Source: Cryoendolithus antarcticus
Lineage: Eukaryota > Ascomycota > Dothideomycetes > Cladosporiales > Cladosporiaceae
DNA length: 64,000 nucleotides
Direction: 5' to 3'
Assembly: GCA_002077065.1 (NCBI GenBank)
Contig: NAJO01000018.1
Span: 744,001-808,000 of the forward strand
Shown in pieces: positions 23,901 to 34,292 of the stretch. The position numbers were made by a program, and so were the translations under genes. Below the pieces are notes generated by a model. That model had not been told where the DNA came from and did not search any database. It worked only from the letters and a program-made list of their open reading frames with translations. The stretch's first letter is position 1. Every line of letters starts with the position of its first letter.

Positions 23901-24385
23901 GCAGTTCCACTTCCCTTCCCCTGCTGCTCCCCTTCGACCTCATTGAGATCAAGTCCACCAACCCACGTACAACCAGCCTGCTTGATCTTTCCTCCAAAAG
24001 CCGGGCTCAACTCAGGCAAGGTGTAGAAGCTCAGCGTTGCATTGCACAACACACATGCCTTGCCCGCATCCGGAAGGAGTAGTACCTGCTTTACGCCCTC
24101 ATCCTCTGCCTCCTGCACCGTGCTATACGGCGGCTGCAGCCGCGAGGCAATGATCCATGTGAGCTCCCCGGGGGCATCGCCTGGAATGGAGACGTAGTGC
24201 AGGAGCTCGCCCGCCGAGGTACCGATGTAGAGATTTCCATGCCAGTGCTCTACAGTCGTGATGTGGATTTTGGCATCGGAGTCCGGTGCGGAGAGCGGGA
24301 TGGAGGAGAGAAGCGGGTGGAGGGTGTAGGGTGCGGTGGGGTCGATTAGGGTGGAGGGTGGAGTGGAGGTGGAAGGCGAGGACAT
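20951..24385 (-). CDS. VPS3: CNH-domain CORVET subunit, Vps3/TGFBRAP1-like
   Basis: A single-exon frame of 1144 residues. The N-terminal half is a citron-homology (CNH) beta-propeller, seen from the opening HITTVEHWHGNLYIGTSAGE through VGGLDLNEVEG and IRDIELGGVRALARRG, with a Ser/Pro-rich disordered insert near residues 235-310. The C-terminal half is helical, with the Vps39 domain-1-like stretch FRRLHLLSRLYQSR. This CNH plus alpha-solenoid layout and length fit fungal Vps3 (TRAP1/TGFBRAP1 in animals), the subunit that lets CORVET bind Rab5-type GTPase on endosomes and tether membranes. The related HOPS subunit Vps39 is the main alternative identity. The gene shares a short, about 200-bp divergent promoter with the Golgi golgin gene on the other side. 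Confidence 0.8.
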   Translation of the reverse strand: MSSPSTSTPPSTLIDPTAPYTLHPLLSSIPLSAPDSDAKIHITTVEHWHGNLYIGTSAGELLHYVSIPGDAPGELTWIIASRLQPPYSTVQEAEDEGVKQVLLLPDAGKACVLCNATLSFYTLPELSPAFGGKIKQAGCTWVGGLDLNEVEGEQQGKGSGTAIVICLRLRLRLIRIGDEARKIRDIELGGVRALARRGNLACVADGSSYSLLDVVNEAKIDLFPISSNSEVRQLPERTRASLELPSGAQHGHSRSVSGSSPIRLGRHERNVSLGAELKSKDSSSPWPARTSSQTKTSPAISPGRVRSPAKVETIAGASPEPAVEVPAARPLLPHIASPTGTEFLLTTGTKANDPGVGMFVNLDGDVVRGTIEFTTYPRSLVFDGGDVEAADATGFDGSHEGYALALVQRRFDGTSVSAVEIQRWDVGPSEAHQSRAWIRIEDAETSAGVSGVGLRKVKSSVELTMSSTSHVLRSRRLHLHPRDAQVSDAETKRNDEEDVFASRFAHVQAAIILFSASQVQWVVRNTIASRLDARLEQATNASSERISIDVKAVRMVLNDIRGEDARSELEFVTFTYIRQKASLLLFGSLLLTTASDTIACETDKRAASEALVEGEIDPRMLLSLMVSLSVEVQEGTEGIWTPQGLRDTVYLLRQATEPESQSQDTRGPYGDNLLQVLKRYLLHWRAKKGFGSVADEVAVFQTVDAALLHILLLLDQHSPRGPATLNSIRAELNDVVDNGVDCFPRAVELFRSFRRLHLLSRLYQSRKLTPQVLETWQQILEGAHDAGGEMIEGEQDMRRYLSKIRDRDLVTKYGTWLAQRNPKLGVQVFADEHGRVKFSHQDTVALLREKAPSAVKEYLEHLVFARHKAEYGSELLYYYLTAVLAALEASPDLKETLHDGYETYRALDPPKPTYTQFFADNSSVEHSDFMSNRTRLLQLLSSADPADADLSSLRAKLDPHADLLVPETIVLHALTGDHDTALQLLTHTLGDYDTAISYCLHTSPAYLFSPRPLNSASLTPPPHSTQSSLFTLLLHHFLALPLPARLDRSSELLERFGGFFELEAVLEEVDGDWSVRLLGPFLVGKLRGLVSEGREVGLERQLWGARELRVSYEAGEKITEVGAVVVRDVGQTGDEGAVDVEAHG

Positions 24386-24583
24386 TGCTGGTTAGGCGGG
24401 GAGGGCATCGTGGTGGCCTGCCAGCATAAAGATGGGAGACTTTGTATAGGCAATGTAGGGCATGGGCAGTTCAGGCAGCTTGCGTTCAACGAAGGCCATA
24501 CCCTAACCCTTACCTCCGAGGCACCTCGTTGTCCCCTACACCACCCCCATCTGCCACCTTTCTTCGACATTGCATGCGCCGTC
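24386..24583. promoter_or_regulatory. Divergent promoter of VPS3-like and COY1 genes with telobox-like motif
   Basis: Only 198 bp separate the two start codons, so both membrane-trafficking genes share this promoter. CCCTAACCCTTAC at 24501-24513 is a telomere-repeat-like (telobox) element of the type bound by Tbf1/Myb-telobox factors in fungi. The binding is inference. Confidence 0.5.
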
Positions 24584-26758
24584 ATGGCTACGATTAACGG
24601 CGACGACACCACCACCGACGGCGCCCTCGCCGGCGCGAACGGTGACCATCCGCCTCCTGAAACGACCACCACCCCCAAGCCGTCCACCTTTCAAACCGCA
24701 GTCAGTGCCTGGCGCACGCTGTCCCTCTCCACTCTTCTACCCACTCTCGACACTGCCGCCCAGTCCCTCCAAACGCATCAACGTACAGCTCTCCTCCAAC
24801 GCAAAGATCTCGCCCAACGCACGAAAGACTTCCGCAAACTCCCAGACGAAGCCAAATTGACAGAGTTCAAGGACCTGCTTAAGCACTACCAGAGCTATGT
24901 CGACCTACTCACCGAGCAGGGCAAGGATGCTGCAGGAGCATTCATGAGAGTCTATACACCGCTCTCTGACGTACCAGACCCATGGCCTTTGCTCGAGGCG
25001 GCTGTGGATGCTGTTGGGGTTGTGGAGGAAGTATTGCCGAGGGCCGAGGGCGAGAGGGAAGACTTGAGACGAAGATGTGAGGAGTTGGAAGCTAGAGCTG
25101 ATGAGTCTGAGCGGGAGGCTGAGAGGGAAAGGGAATGGAAGGAAATTGCGGAAGGGGAGGTAGAGAAGAAGGTCAAGGAGGTGGAGGAAGGGTGGCAGGC
25201 TGTGTTGAGGGAGAAGGAGGACAATTGGACGGCGAAGGAGAGCAGTCTGCAGGAGAAAGTGGAGAGCCAGGAAAGGCTGCTCAAAGAGCTCAAGGCGAGC
25301 TATGATGTTTCGCAGAGGCTGGAGGAGTCTGGGGAGGAGAGGGAGGAAGGTGGCAGCAGTACAGTTTCCGCTGCTGAACTTGAGCTGGCACACTCGGAGT
25401 TGGAGCGTGCGCATGCACGATTAGCGGAAGTGGAAGTACGGAATGAGCAGATGCGTGTGGAGCTGGCCCAATTTGCCAGTCACTCGTCTTCGCGTAGCAC
25501 AGCCGTTGAGGATGAGCCCGCATTCTTGCGACTGCGGTCCGAGAACTCATCGCTGATTCGCAGACTCGACGGAGCGCGTCACGAGAAAGACGCCGAAAAG
25601 ACGACTCTCAAACAACGGCAGCGCACCCTTGAGAAAGAAGTCCAAGCTCTTAAGGCCGATCGCGAAACCCTCCAAAGTCGATCAGCTAAGTACGCCGACT
25701 ACGACGAGCTGAAGCGTGAGCTCGACATATTGCGCTCGATTGAGTTCGCGACAGGTGACGAAGACGACGGAGACAACACAGAAGCCGCCTCGAACTCGAC
25801 CCTCGAATCGCTCCTCATAGCCCGCAACAAGAAGCTCTCCTCGGACCTCACAGACCTCCGAAACGCCCACAACTCGATGCAGCAGTCTCTCGAGCAATTA
25901 CAAGACTCCCTCGCATCCGCAGAGACCGAGCTCGACCTCTCTCGCAAACTCAACGCAACGCTCGAGAGCGACCTACAGAAGACACAGCAGGAGGCGTCGA
26001 ATGCCTTCGAGACAGTGTCCGTAGCAGGCACCTACACCTCCCGCTACGCACCCTCAAACACCCGCACGCTCTACGGCAGCACCAGCCGGCGCGCCAATAA
26101 TCCCTCCCCCACAAGCTCAATCATAGGCGGATTCGACCCCTCCGGCCACTCCTCCCCTCGCCCTGGCACGGGGACACTGGACTCCTTGCGAGCCGCCGAA
26201 GCACCCCAAAACACCGGAATCCTCCCCATGGTGACGGCGCAACGCGACCGCTTCAAAACCAAGCTCAGCGAAATCGAAACAGAGCTAGCGAAACAATACG
26301 CCCTCGTCTCCTCCCTGCGGGAAGAAATTTCCGCCCTACAACGCGATAACCTAGCCCTCTACGAAAAAACCCGCTACGTCTCGGCCTATAACCGCTCTCC
26401 TAACCCTGCCTCATCCTCCGCAACAGGGAGTGAGGATAAGTACGCCCGCTCCTATGAGTCCTCCCTTACCCTACCATCAAGCTCGCCTTTCACGGCCTGG
26501 CGCGGTAGGGAATCGGCGCGGGTTATGAAGAGGATGTCGGCGCCTGAACGGGCGCTGGTTAGGCTGATGAGGTTTGTCGTGCAGACTAGGGTTAGTAGGA
26601 ATTTGGTTGGGGGGTACCTTTTGGTGTTGCATGGGTTGGTGTTTTGGATGTTGGTTGTGGGGACTGGGGCTGCGACGCATGGAAGTGTGACTGGGAGTGC
26701 CGTGACAGGGGCTGGAGGGACTACGTGGGAGAGGGAGGGGTTCGAGGGGAGTGAATAG
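24584..26758 (+). CDS. COY1: Golgi membrane golgin CASP (Coy1/CUX1-like)
   Basis: A single-exon frame of 724 residues starting at ATG 24584; an open frame continues upstream without clear homology, and the methionine chosen begins the conserved region. The N-terminus (AVSAWRTLSLSTLLPTLD) and the basic QRTALLQRKDLAQRTKDFR block are CASP features. Long coiled coils fill residues about 150-480 (Glu/Leu/Arg-rich heptads). The C-terminal CASP domain precedes a single hydrophobic anchor, LVGGYLLVLHGLVFWMLVVG, with a short Ser/Gly tail. Such tail-anchored golgins sit in the Golgi membrane and work with the COG complex and SNAREs in retrograde transport. Loss of N-terminal DNA-binding CUT domains is normal for the CASP form. 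Confidence 0.88.
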   Translation: MATINGDDTTTDGALAGANGDHPPPETTTTPKPSTFQTAVSAWRTLSLSTLLPTLDTAAQSLQTHQRTALLQRKDLAQRTKDFRKLPDEAKLTEFKDLLKHYQSYVDLLTEQGKDAAGAFMRVYTPLSDVPDPWPLLEAAVDAVGVVEEVLPRAEGEREDLRRRCEELEARADESEREAEREREWKEIAEGEVEKKVKEVEEGWQAVLREKEDNWTAKESSLQEKVESQERLLKELKASYDVSQRLEESGEEREEGGSSTVSAAELELAHSELERAHARLAEVEVRNEQMRVELAQFASHSSSRSTAVEDEPAFLRLRSENSSLIRRLDGARHEKDAEKTTLKQRQRTLEKEVQALKADRETLQSRSAKYADYDELKRELDILRSIEFATGDEDDGDNTEAASNSTLESLLIARNKKLSSDLTDLRNAHNSMQQSLEQLQDSLASAETELDLSRKLNATLESDLQKTQQEASNAFETVSVAGTYTSRYAPSNTRTLYGSTSRRANNPSPTSSIIGGFDPSGHSSPRPGTGTLDSLRAAEAPQNTGILPMVTAQRDRFKTKLSEIETELAKQYALVSSLREEISALQRDNLALYEKTRYVSAYNRSPNPASSSATGSEDKYARSYESSLTLPSSSPFTAWRGRESARVMKRMSAPERALVRLMRFVVQTRVSRNLVGGYLLVLHGLVFWMLVVGTGAATHGSVTGSAVTGAGGTTWEREGFEGSE

Positions 26759-29700
26759 GTTGGTAGGCTATGTGTACGTTGGAATTGAGGATCAGTGTGC
26801 AGAGCGGAGAGCAAATTGTGTTCTTCATCTTCGTAGCTGATTACCTCGCGGACAGGACGAGCTGGGGCTGCTGCTATGATACAGATGTGAGGGACATATT
26901 GTTAGTTCTTTGACCCATCGAGTCTGACGTCTTTGTGTGCACCGATGCGATGCTGTGTAGCACGTGTACCAACCACCGGTTCCCATTGACCTCACGTCAA
27001 AGGTTCCCGTGCATGAAACCTAGGTTGATCTCACACCCGCTCCATCATCGACACCATTGACTTGCGTGCACCGCATGTGACTAGCGAAGCTTTCCTTGGT
27101 CTACGGAATACTTACCTCTAAATTTGCTCCGACTGCAATTCGCCGTCTCTAGTTCTGAGATTGCAGGCGATGCCGCGCGTGTGCAGGAGGCTTCGACGAA
27201 GCTTGCCTCGCAGCGTGGTCAAGCTGCGGAGTGAACATGTTGGCTTTGATCTGTTTCGGAGGGGCTCCGTGCGGAATGCAGTGTGATATACCCTCAAATC
27301 AGGCACACTGATGTATACTCAGATCAGGCATTAGAACCTTGTGTTGAGCGCTTACTAACGAGTGGTTCTGGAGCTACGCCGCAGTCGGCTGCGTGGCTGC
27401 CAAGGCTGATCGTGATGGAGTCGCAGAGGACGAACTCGAGGTCGATAGATCATCAGTGCTAAATCGCAGAGCCAGTACCGGAGCATTGCAAGCGGATTAG
27501 CATGCAATAGAGTACTTTAGTCTGTGAGATTGGCCATTGCTTCACGTCGGCTGCGGTCTAGATCGTGAGTGATTGCATAGAGGATGCTGTCGGCTTAGTA
27601 GTGGCAGAAATGTGTCCGCAATCGCCATACTTTCATTTGGCAGCAAAGGTTTGCGATGGAAGTGGAACTTGCATGGTCCAAATTCCATGCTCTGCGCGGC
27701 GGTGATGTAGCGTGGAGTATGGCAGAAGTCGCCGAAGCATGCCGTTGCAGCTTCGCCAAATTCAGGCCCGAGGTTCGCTGAAGTCTACTCAGATCGTTGT
27801 ACTCAGATCTAACACGGACTCAGCTCCTTCAACATGACTCTTACCTGCTCATCGACAACAACAGATGTCATGTAGGGCAGTGATCGCCAAATACCTGTCC
27901 GAGGACTGTCGGCATGTTTCCGCGTGGAGGACTCTCGCCTATTGCGCGCACCGTTACAAAGGAAGCTCGGACGGCGCAAGCTATTTTGCGCCTCTTATGT
28001 AACGTTCACTGAACAGCGCAACGGCGAGGCGGCTGTCGGCGCGGGCAGACCGAGAACCGCAGACTGCATGGGCAGTATGGCCGCCGATGGTCTCGAGATG
28101 TGGACGTTGCAGTCCACATTTCTCACAGGGGGTGGTACTGTAACGGAAAGCGCACTCGCTCGCCACATCTTGAGCTGAGGTGGAAAAAGGTGGACTGCTG
28201 AGATGCATGGTAATCATCGCAGTCGAGGCTTTTGCTGCGAGCACGACACGACCCCTTCTTCCGCTCTACCAAAGCAGAGTCTGCCTGTCGAATTCTTCCA
28301 GTAGTGAAGCTGTGCGTCAAGACAAGCTTGCCCAGGCAGCTATTCCCCTCAGTTTCGCAATGCAAAGCAATATAGCATGCCCACTTTGGAAAGGTGAAGT
28401 TGCCATGTGGTCTGTCGCCTGCATGCAAGGTTTTCAAAATAGATCACGCTAGCGGTTAAGGTTTTGATGCATATGCTTCCATCGCACATCCATCCCTCAT
28501 CGCTTTCGTCATCCGAAGCCTCGAATCGGGCTGCCATGCCGCCGCACATCACCTCTGCCATCCTACACTGCATGCTGTTGTCACACTAGCGCAGCATCCG
28601 CAAGTGCCGAGGAGAAGTGCTGCCCACGGCAAGTCGTCCGCCGCACGTCCACCAGTGTTGCTGACCGCTCTCGGGGCACCTCGTGTCTATCGGGGCTGAG
28701 CAGAGGCAGAAAGGTGGACACAACCGGGCCTCCCGCCGCCGCTCTGCAGCAGCGTGTCGATTATGCGGCCACTATAGTGTGCCTCTTGTTCCTGCAGATC
28801 TGCAGGTGGCTATGCATAGCATCGTCTCGGCTGACCTGTCGTGGTCGACACATCCGGCTCTACTTGAGCGACAGCTGTCAAGCAGGCCCGCCAGTCCGCG
28901 GAACAGCGTCGCAAATCATGCCATCTTCGGCTCGAGTCTACTGTTCCTGGCGAACTGACTAGCGATACCTGCGGTGCCTGTTGTGTATTGCCGCAATAGA
29001 TGTCTGCGCGCCATGCTGCCGAACCTGGTCGCCATGCACATGGCCCGCTACTGCTGACCTCGTGGGCCTGTCCTCGCCAAAGTCGGCAGTACAGGGTCCT
29101 TGCCATGGCTGCTCTCAAAGCACGCTGCTTATGGTGAGCAGCAGCCCTGTTCACGCGATCACATCGCTCGACTCGGAAGTCCAACAAGCCTGACTGCACG
29201 CAATGCAGGTCGATGTCATACTTCCTGGACCCTGCGACACTACACCACACGCTACCTTAGCCGTTGTGTGATTCCACTGCTGTAGGTTCTCCCCGTTCAT
29301 CCACCGTAACGGTTAGCTGGCCGCCGCCATACCGCCTGGCACGCGACGCTACCTACGCTAAGCATTTCTCTTGCGTCTATTTCGAGGTACATACTTGACG
29401 TCCAGTCGAGCTTTTGTGTATGCATAGGCCTTTCGGTGTCTATACCACCCTCCACTACACATGCGTAGCTGAAATGCTACCGTATTTGCAGAGAGATACA
29501 TAGATCTTCAACCTCGTCGCCTGTCTTGTCGGCCTGGCATGCACGAAGGAAGGTATCCACACTCGTTACTTTGATCATTGACCATCACACTCACTCATAC
29601 CAACCACACTGATTTGTGTTCCGAAGCCTCGACCCATACTGGCTGATCAACCACACTCGCTATCAACGACGACTTCCTCCACTTCGCTCCCGACACTGAC

Positions 29701-29856
29701 TGTATCGCTGGATATCTTGACAGAGTGATCCTGGGACAACGACATCGGATATATAACGATAGAGCACTGCACGTTGACGTGACTTGCGACACTACGATCA
29801 CCAGTATCACGAGATCTGGAGCGTGATTAAGTGCTCGATCGCACATCACGACCACA
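26759..29856. other. Long gene-poor region
   Basis: About 3.1 kb with no exon chain or domain that I can support. Three copies of the 10-mer TACTCAGATC occur (27316, 27786, 27800), plus an imperfect 21-bp direct repeat at about 27285-27330. The last 500 bp, with a pyrimidine-rich stretch, probably form the promoter and leader of the zinc-cluster gene at 29857. Confidence 0.5.
27316..27809. repeat. Three dispersed copies of TACTCAGATC
   Basis: Exact 10-mers occur at 27316-27325, 27786-27795 and 27800-27809, the last two 4 bp apart. The first is inside an imperfect tandem pair ending ATCAGGCA. They may be factor-binding sites or the remnant of a decayed repeat. Confidence 0.5.
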
Positions 29857-31740
29857 ATGATCGGGCAAGGAGCTGGTCCATCGCGGCGAAGCCACACAAA
29901 GTCTCGCAAAGGTTGCAAGACTTGCAAACGAAGACACATACGATGCGATGAGCTCTATCCGCAATGGCATGGACTACTGACATGAACGAGACGAGCGTCC
30001 GCTGACTATCATTTAGCCGCAATTGCACGAAGCATCAGGTCAGATGTGACTACATGGAGACCTTTGTCTCCGACGGTGGTAGCCAGTGCAGTCCCGAACA
30101 AAACTCTCTTGTCTTCACACCAGGCACAGAAGCACGCATCGCACACTGGCAGCAGACAGGGGACTTTCCGTACCCTGACCTGCAAGTTTCCCCAACACCT
30201 CCGACACAGCAATATTCGACATCCGATCTACGACTGCTGCATCACCTCTCCTCAATATCGAACGATCTGATGTGCACTGGAACGTCTAACATGACGCCTT
30301 GGACGCAAAAGATGCCGAAGTGAGTGCACTATCGAGCTTATCGAGGAGTGGACCGCAGATCACGGGATGATGGGGACACAGCACTGACAGCATCGCCCCA
30401 GGTTTTTAAGCATAGCATCCTCGTATCCGTACGTGATGCACGCGCTACTATCCTTCTCCGCGAATCACCTTGCATGGGTGAGCTCTTCACCTGAAACTCG
30501 AAACATCCACATCTACCATGGATCGATTGCAATGCGCGGGCTGCACGAGGCGATCGGGGACTTCTCACAGGCGAACTCGGATGCGATTCTGGCGGCGTCG
30601 TTACTTATGCTGTGGCAAGCAACGGACTGGTGAGCCGCATCCATGGATGATGATGAGATGACGAGGCTGACAATCTCATTAGGCGAAGCTGGTCTTCCCT
30701 ACGATCGGGCGTTCAGTCGGTGAGTCTGGCCCCACGGGCATCTAAGTCGCTTCTCTGACTTCCTTTAGGTCCTTGGTGCAATGCAAGGCTGGGAACAACA
30801 GTCCCTATTCGCCGACCTGATTTCCGAGGAAGACCCCACCGCGAATTCCTTCCGGTCACATCGCCGCCGGTCGAGCGCAGACGGCGCTGCGCGAGCTGCT
30901 CTGCTACAGGAGGTTACGCAAGCTCTAGATATTCTGAGAATCTTCATTGCTGGTCATGAGCCAGAGACACACTGGGTCGCCCAGCTCCAAGACTACATCC
31001 AACGATTACAGGCCTGTGAGCCGGCGCGAACACCAGAAGAGCAATTCAGTCACATGTACATGCTTCGCAAATGGTTGAATTTGGTCCCTATCTCGCTACT
31101 CCGACGACCAGGCGGCAAAGGGCCAGCGATGCTGGCTCTAGCACACTTCTACGCCACAGCCTTGACCCTGGAACCACTCTTCCCCGACCTTGGCGCCTCA
31201 TTTTGCTCGGCTACCGCGCTTCAACCCCTCGAAGCGATCATCAGCGTGACGACAGCGATGTCCTCAACTCTTGGCGTACTCGAAGCAACGCAGCAGGAGA
31301 TCGCGACCACGATGCACTTTCCACAGCAAGCGGCGTTCACATATCGACTCCAGGCTCTGCAGAAGCAGCAGACTGTCTCGTCTTCTGGGGCCGGCATGCC
31401 ATTCTCAGTCCCGCCTACACCGGAGAGCATGTCCTACGGGAACCTCTCCCCAGCTTTCGCAGCAGCAACGCCACGTCACTTCGCCTCGCCTTCGCGCACG
31501 AATTCCGGTTCGGCTTCGGGCACGCCCTTCTTGGAGGTACCGGTGTTGGCTAGTCAGCCTGCTGGGTTTGGCTATGGCACGAGCTCGTGGGGCGCCATGC
31601 CCAGTCCAGCCTTCACGCCTACGCATTACACTATGAACGATGGCCAAGGCTACGATACGGGCATCGGAGGATTCAACCTTGGAGCTGTGCCAAGCGGAAG
31701 CGGGTGCGTGTTCCCGAGCATGATGAGCGTGCTAGTCTGA
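29857..31740 (+). CDS. Zn(II)2Cys6 transcription factor (Upc2-like architecture)
   Basis: Inferred exons are 29857-29966, 30017-30319, 30402-30629, 30683-30719 and 30769-31740, giving 549 residues. The N-terminal zinc cluster is C20-x2-C23-x6-C30-x6-C37-x2-C40-x6-C47 with a basic lead-in. It is complete only if intron 1 is spliced from a GC donor, because the codon of C37 is split there. The rest lacks the large classic fungal transcription-factor domain and instead has the shorter helical C-terminal region seen in sterol-uptake-control (Upc2/Ecm22) type regulators (LSIASSYPYVMHALLSFSA, AMQGWE). The last 170 residues are Ser/Pro/Gly-rich and likely disordered. It is a nuclear DNA-binding regulator; targets are unknown. 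The 37-nt fourth exon is small but joins conserved sequence (TDWRSWSSLRSGVQS) in frame. Confidence 0.82.
29967..30016 (+). other. GC-AG intron splitting a zinc-cluster cysteine codon
   Basis: A 50-nt intron with donor TG|GCATGG, branch point GCTGAC and acceptor TTTAG. Splicing makes TG+C, the fourth zinc-ligand cysteine, giving a canonical six-cysteine cluster. No GT donor keeps the frame, since an in-frame TGA precedes the first usable GT. Confidence 0.65.
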
Positions 31741-33224
31741 GTGTGAAGAGAGGGCTAAGACTGAGGCAGGACACCAAATAACGAGTGGGCTCAGCATCAG
31801 GGAGGCGGATGAGCTGGCCAACAGAGGCGGACGTGGAAAAGCACCGCGCTACGGACCATTGACGCCATCGAGACACCTGGCGGACGACAGGGCAGAAGTG
31901 AGAACTGTGTGGCTGCCTACATATTGACCTGGATTGCTGTCGCTCTCCAGGAAAACTTGAGCAAGGAGCATCTGTTCAGGGCGAAGCAACGGCAGCGCAG
32001 AACAAGGTGAACATCGAAGGAAGAACATACTTCGAGTCGCGAGATTCTTTGGTACAGATCGAATATTTCTCGAAACTCGGGTGGGCAAACGGACTTGCGT
32101 ATGGGACGAGGATATCCGTGGCCAGTCCGAGAAGTCAGCGTTGCGAGATCTACCTCATGCCGCGATATGGGCAGGGAGACGGGATTGACGAATTTTACGA
32201 TCAAAAGACGTATACACTGTACAATAGATCAGGCGGCAAAAGTTACGAGTAGTTGGAAACAGCACATTCACGCAGAAGGCTGAAAGTTCTAGCTTGAGTC
32301 TCATCTTACGTGCGTGCATCGGAAAGAGGACCTTCTACTTGTCGTCGATAACAGAGAGCAGTCACGGTCCTTGCGTTACTTTACCATCAGACTGTCGCAG
32401 GCATAACACTACAGCGTATCGCTGCTGTGGGCAAGTCCATGCGAACGTGATCTACGATTCAGATATCAAATGAGCCAGAGATGGGGACGTGCAATCGTCG
32501 ATGACTTGGACCACAGTTTTTGAAGGTCTGTCCCACAACTCCTGACTAGCTTCGCTCCCTAGACAACTCAAGACTTATCTCGAGCTCTGTAAACTTTGTG
32601 TGCTGCGCAAGACTGCTCTTGTGCGGCATGCGTGAGCGTGTGGACACCTTATCACAACACGAGATAGCGTGACGCCTGTCCAGTGACCCATGCGAATCTC
32701 TTCATGACCGACGAGATCAAGCTTGCCAGAGGTCACAAAGCTTGGCACAGACTTTCGAGAACCTCCGTATCACGGAGCTGGCCGTGCGAAGGCAGTCTCT
32801 GCTCCAGGTCTTCCATGTTTTGCATGATATGCAGTGCATTGACTGCAAGTCAGTAGAGTCTGCTATAGGTAAGAGTAAGAACACAGTCCGGAATTCCTTC
32901 GCTCTCTGATTACACCATCTGTCCCTGTCTCGTTGCATCGCGTCTCGTTCGCGGAACGTGAGGAAGGGTCGCAACATTAGAAAACTTCTCACCACAGCTA
33001 TTACAGCAACGGTGCCTCTGCCTCCCTCAAACCTGTAACGATATTCCCTACTAGAAAGGGTTTTGCAATATCGAAATCCCTGCTTCGCATCGGCCTTAGA
33101 GGCGGCTACTTGCTTTTGTCTTCGCACTGGACCCAGAGCTCTCAGAGACGCGGCAACATAGCGATTCACTACCCTGGACAAGCCGATACAAGCGGTATCC
33201 TCCTCCCACAACTTCAGAGACAAT
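31741..33224. other. Intergenic region
   Basis: About 1.5 kb between the zinc-cluster gene and adenine deaminase. Only short unconvincing frames are seen. The right end should hold the adenine deaminase promoter. Confidence 0.5.
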
Positions 33225-34292
33225 ATGTGCAAGTCAGCGCTACACGGCTTCCTGGCCGATCTACCCAAGTGCGAGCACCACATTCACCTTGAGGGGGCGC
33301 TTGCACCTTCGCTCTTATTTAGGCTCGCGGCCAAGAACAAGATAGACCTCCCAACCAACGACCCAGCCTTCGCATCCCCCGAAGCCCTGACCAAACGCTA
33401 CACAAATTTCGCATCTCTAGATGACTTCCTCGGCTACTACTACATCGGCATGTCCGCCCTCACCACACCCGAAGACTTCGAGGCTCTGGCGACGGATTAC
33501 TTCGAGTATGCAGCGAAGGACGCAGTAATGCATGCAGATGTGTTCTTCGATCCACAGGCCCATCTCTCGCGAGGCGTGAGCTACGAGACAGTGCTCTCTG
33601 GGTTCACAGCTGCGCGAGACAAGGCGGAGAAAAACCTCAACATCACCTCGACGCTGATCTGCTGTTTCCTCCGCCACCTTCCCGTACCTGAAAGCGTCGA
33701 GACATTCCACCTGAGCGAAGTGCAAGCATCTTTCGCATCCGGCGCGGTGGCGGGTATTGGCATTGACTCCTCCGAGGTCCCGTTCCCGCCGCATCTGTTC
33801 ACGCCTCTGTATGCTGAGGCAGCGAAACTTGGACTTCGCCTCACAGCCCATGCTGGTGAAGAGGCAGGCCCAGAGTACATCGCCTCCGCGCTCAAAGACC
33901 TCCAGGTGACGCGCATCGATCACGGAGTCTCTCTCGCCCGCGATCCTGAGCTCATGGCTCGTGTAGCTGCCGCTGGCACTTTGCTCACTGTCTGTCCGAT
34001 GAGCAACGTATTCCTCAAATGCGTCAAATCTGTTGCAGAAGTACCCATCCGAGAATTCCTGGACGCTGGCGTGAAGTTCAGTCTCAACAGCGACGATCCT
34101 GCTTACTTCGGTGGAAACTATATCGGAGCGAATTACTGTGCTGTGCAAGAAGCTTTTGGACTCACAGTGAAGGAGTGGGAGGGTATTGCTCTTGCGGGCG
34201 TACGAGGAAGTTGGTGTAGTGATGTGAGGAGAGAGGAGATGGTACAGAGGGTTGTCCGGTTTGTTGCTCAGCATGCGAGTAGTACCTCGTAG
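33225..34292 (+). CDS. AAH1: Adenine deaminase
   Basis: A single-exon frame of 355 residues, the usual length for fungal Aah1. Metal ligands are in HHIHLEGAL (H19, H21), the catalytic HAGE lies near residue 208, the DHG motif near 231, and SLNSDDPAYFGG near 286. The Asp-Asp-Pro-Ala-Tyr-Phe-Gly form is that of the adenine-deaminase branch rather than adenosine deaminase. It hydrolyses adenine to hypoxanthine and ammonia in purine salvage, using zinc, in the cytosol and nucleus. There is no signal peptide. The initiator is preceded by CAAT. No purine genes lie next to it. Confidence 0.93.
   Translation: MCKSALHGFLADLPKCEHHIHLEGALAPSLLFRLAAKNKIDLPTNDPAFASPEALTKRYTNFASLDDFLGYYYIGMSALTTPEDFEALATDYFEYAAKDAVMHADVFFDPQAHLSRGVSYETVLSGFTAARDKAEKNLNITSTLICCFLRHLPVPESVETFHLSEVQASFASGAVAGIGIDSSEVPFPPHLFTPLYAEAAKLGLRLTAHAGEEAGPEYIASALKDLQVTRIDHGVSLARDPELMARVAAAGTLLTVCPMSNVFLKCVKSVAEVPIREFLDAGVKFSLNSDDPAYFGGNYIGANYCAVQEAFGLTVKEWEGIALAGVRGSWCSDVRREEMVQRVVRFVAQHASSTS

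Noticed and set aside
33417..34274. 285-codon antisense frame across adenine deaminase
   Set aside because: It is a shadow of the strongly supported adenine deaminase on the other strand.
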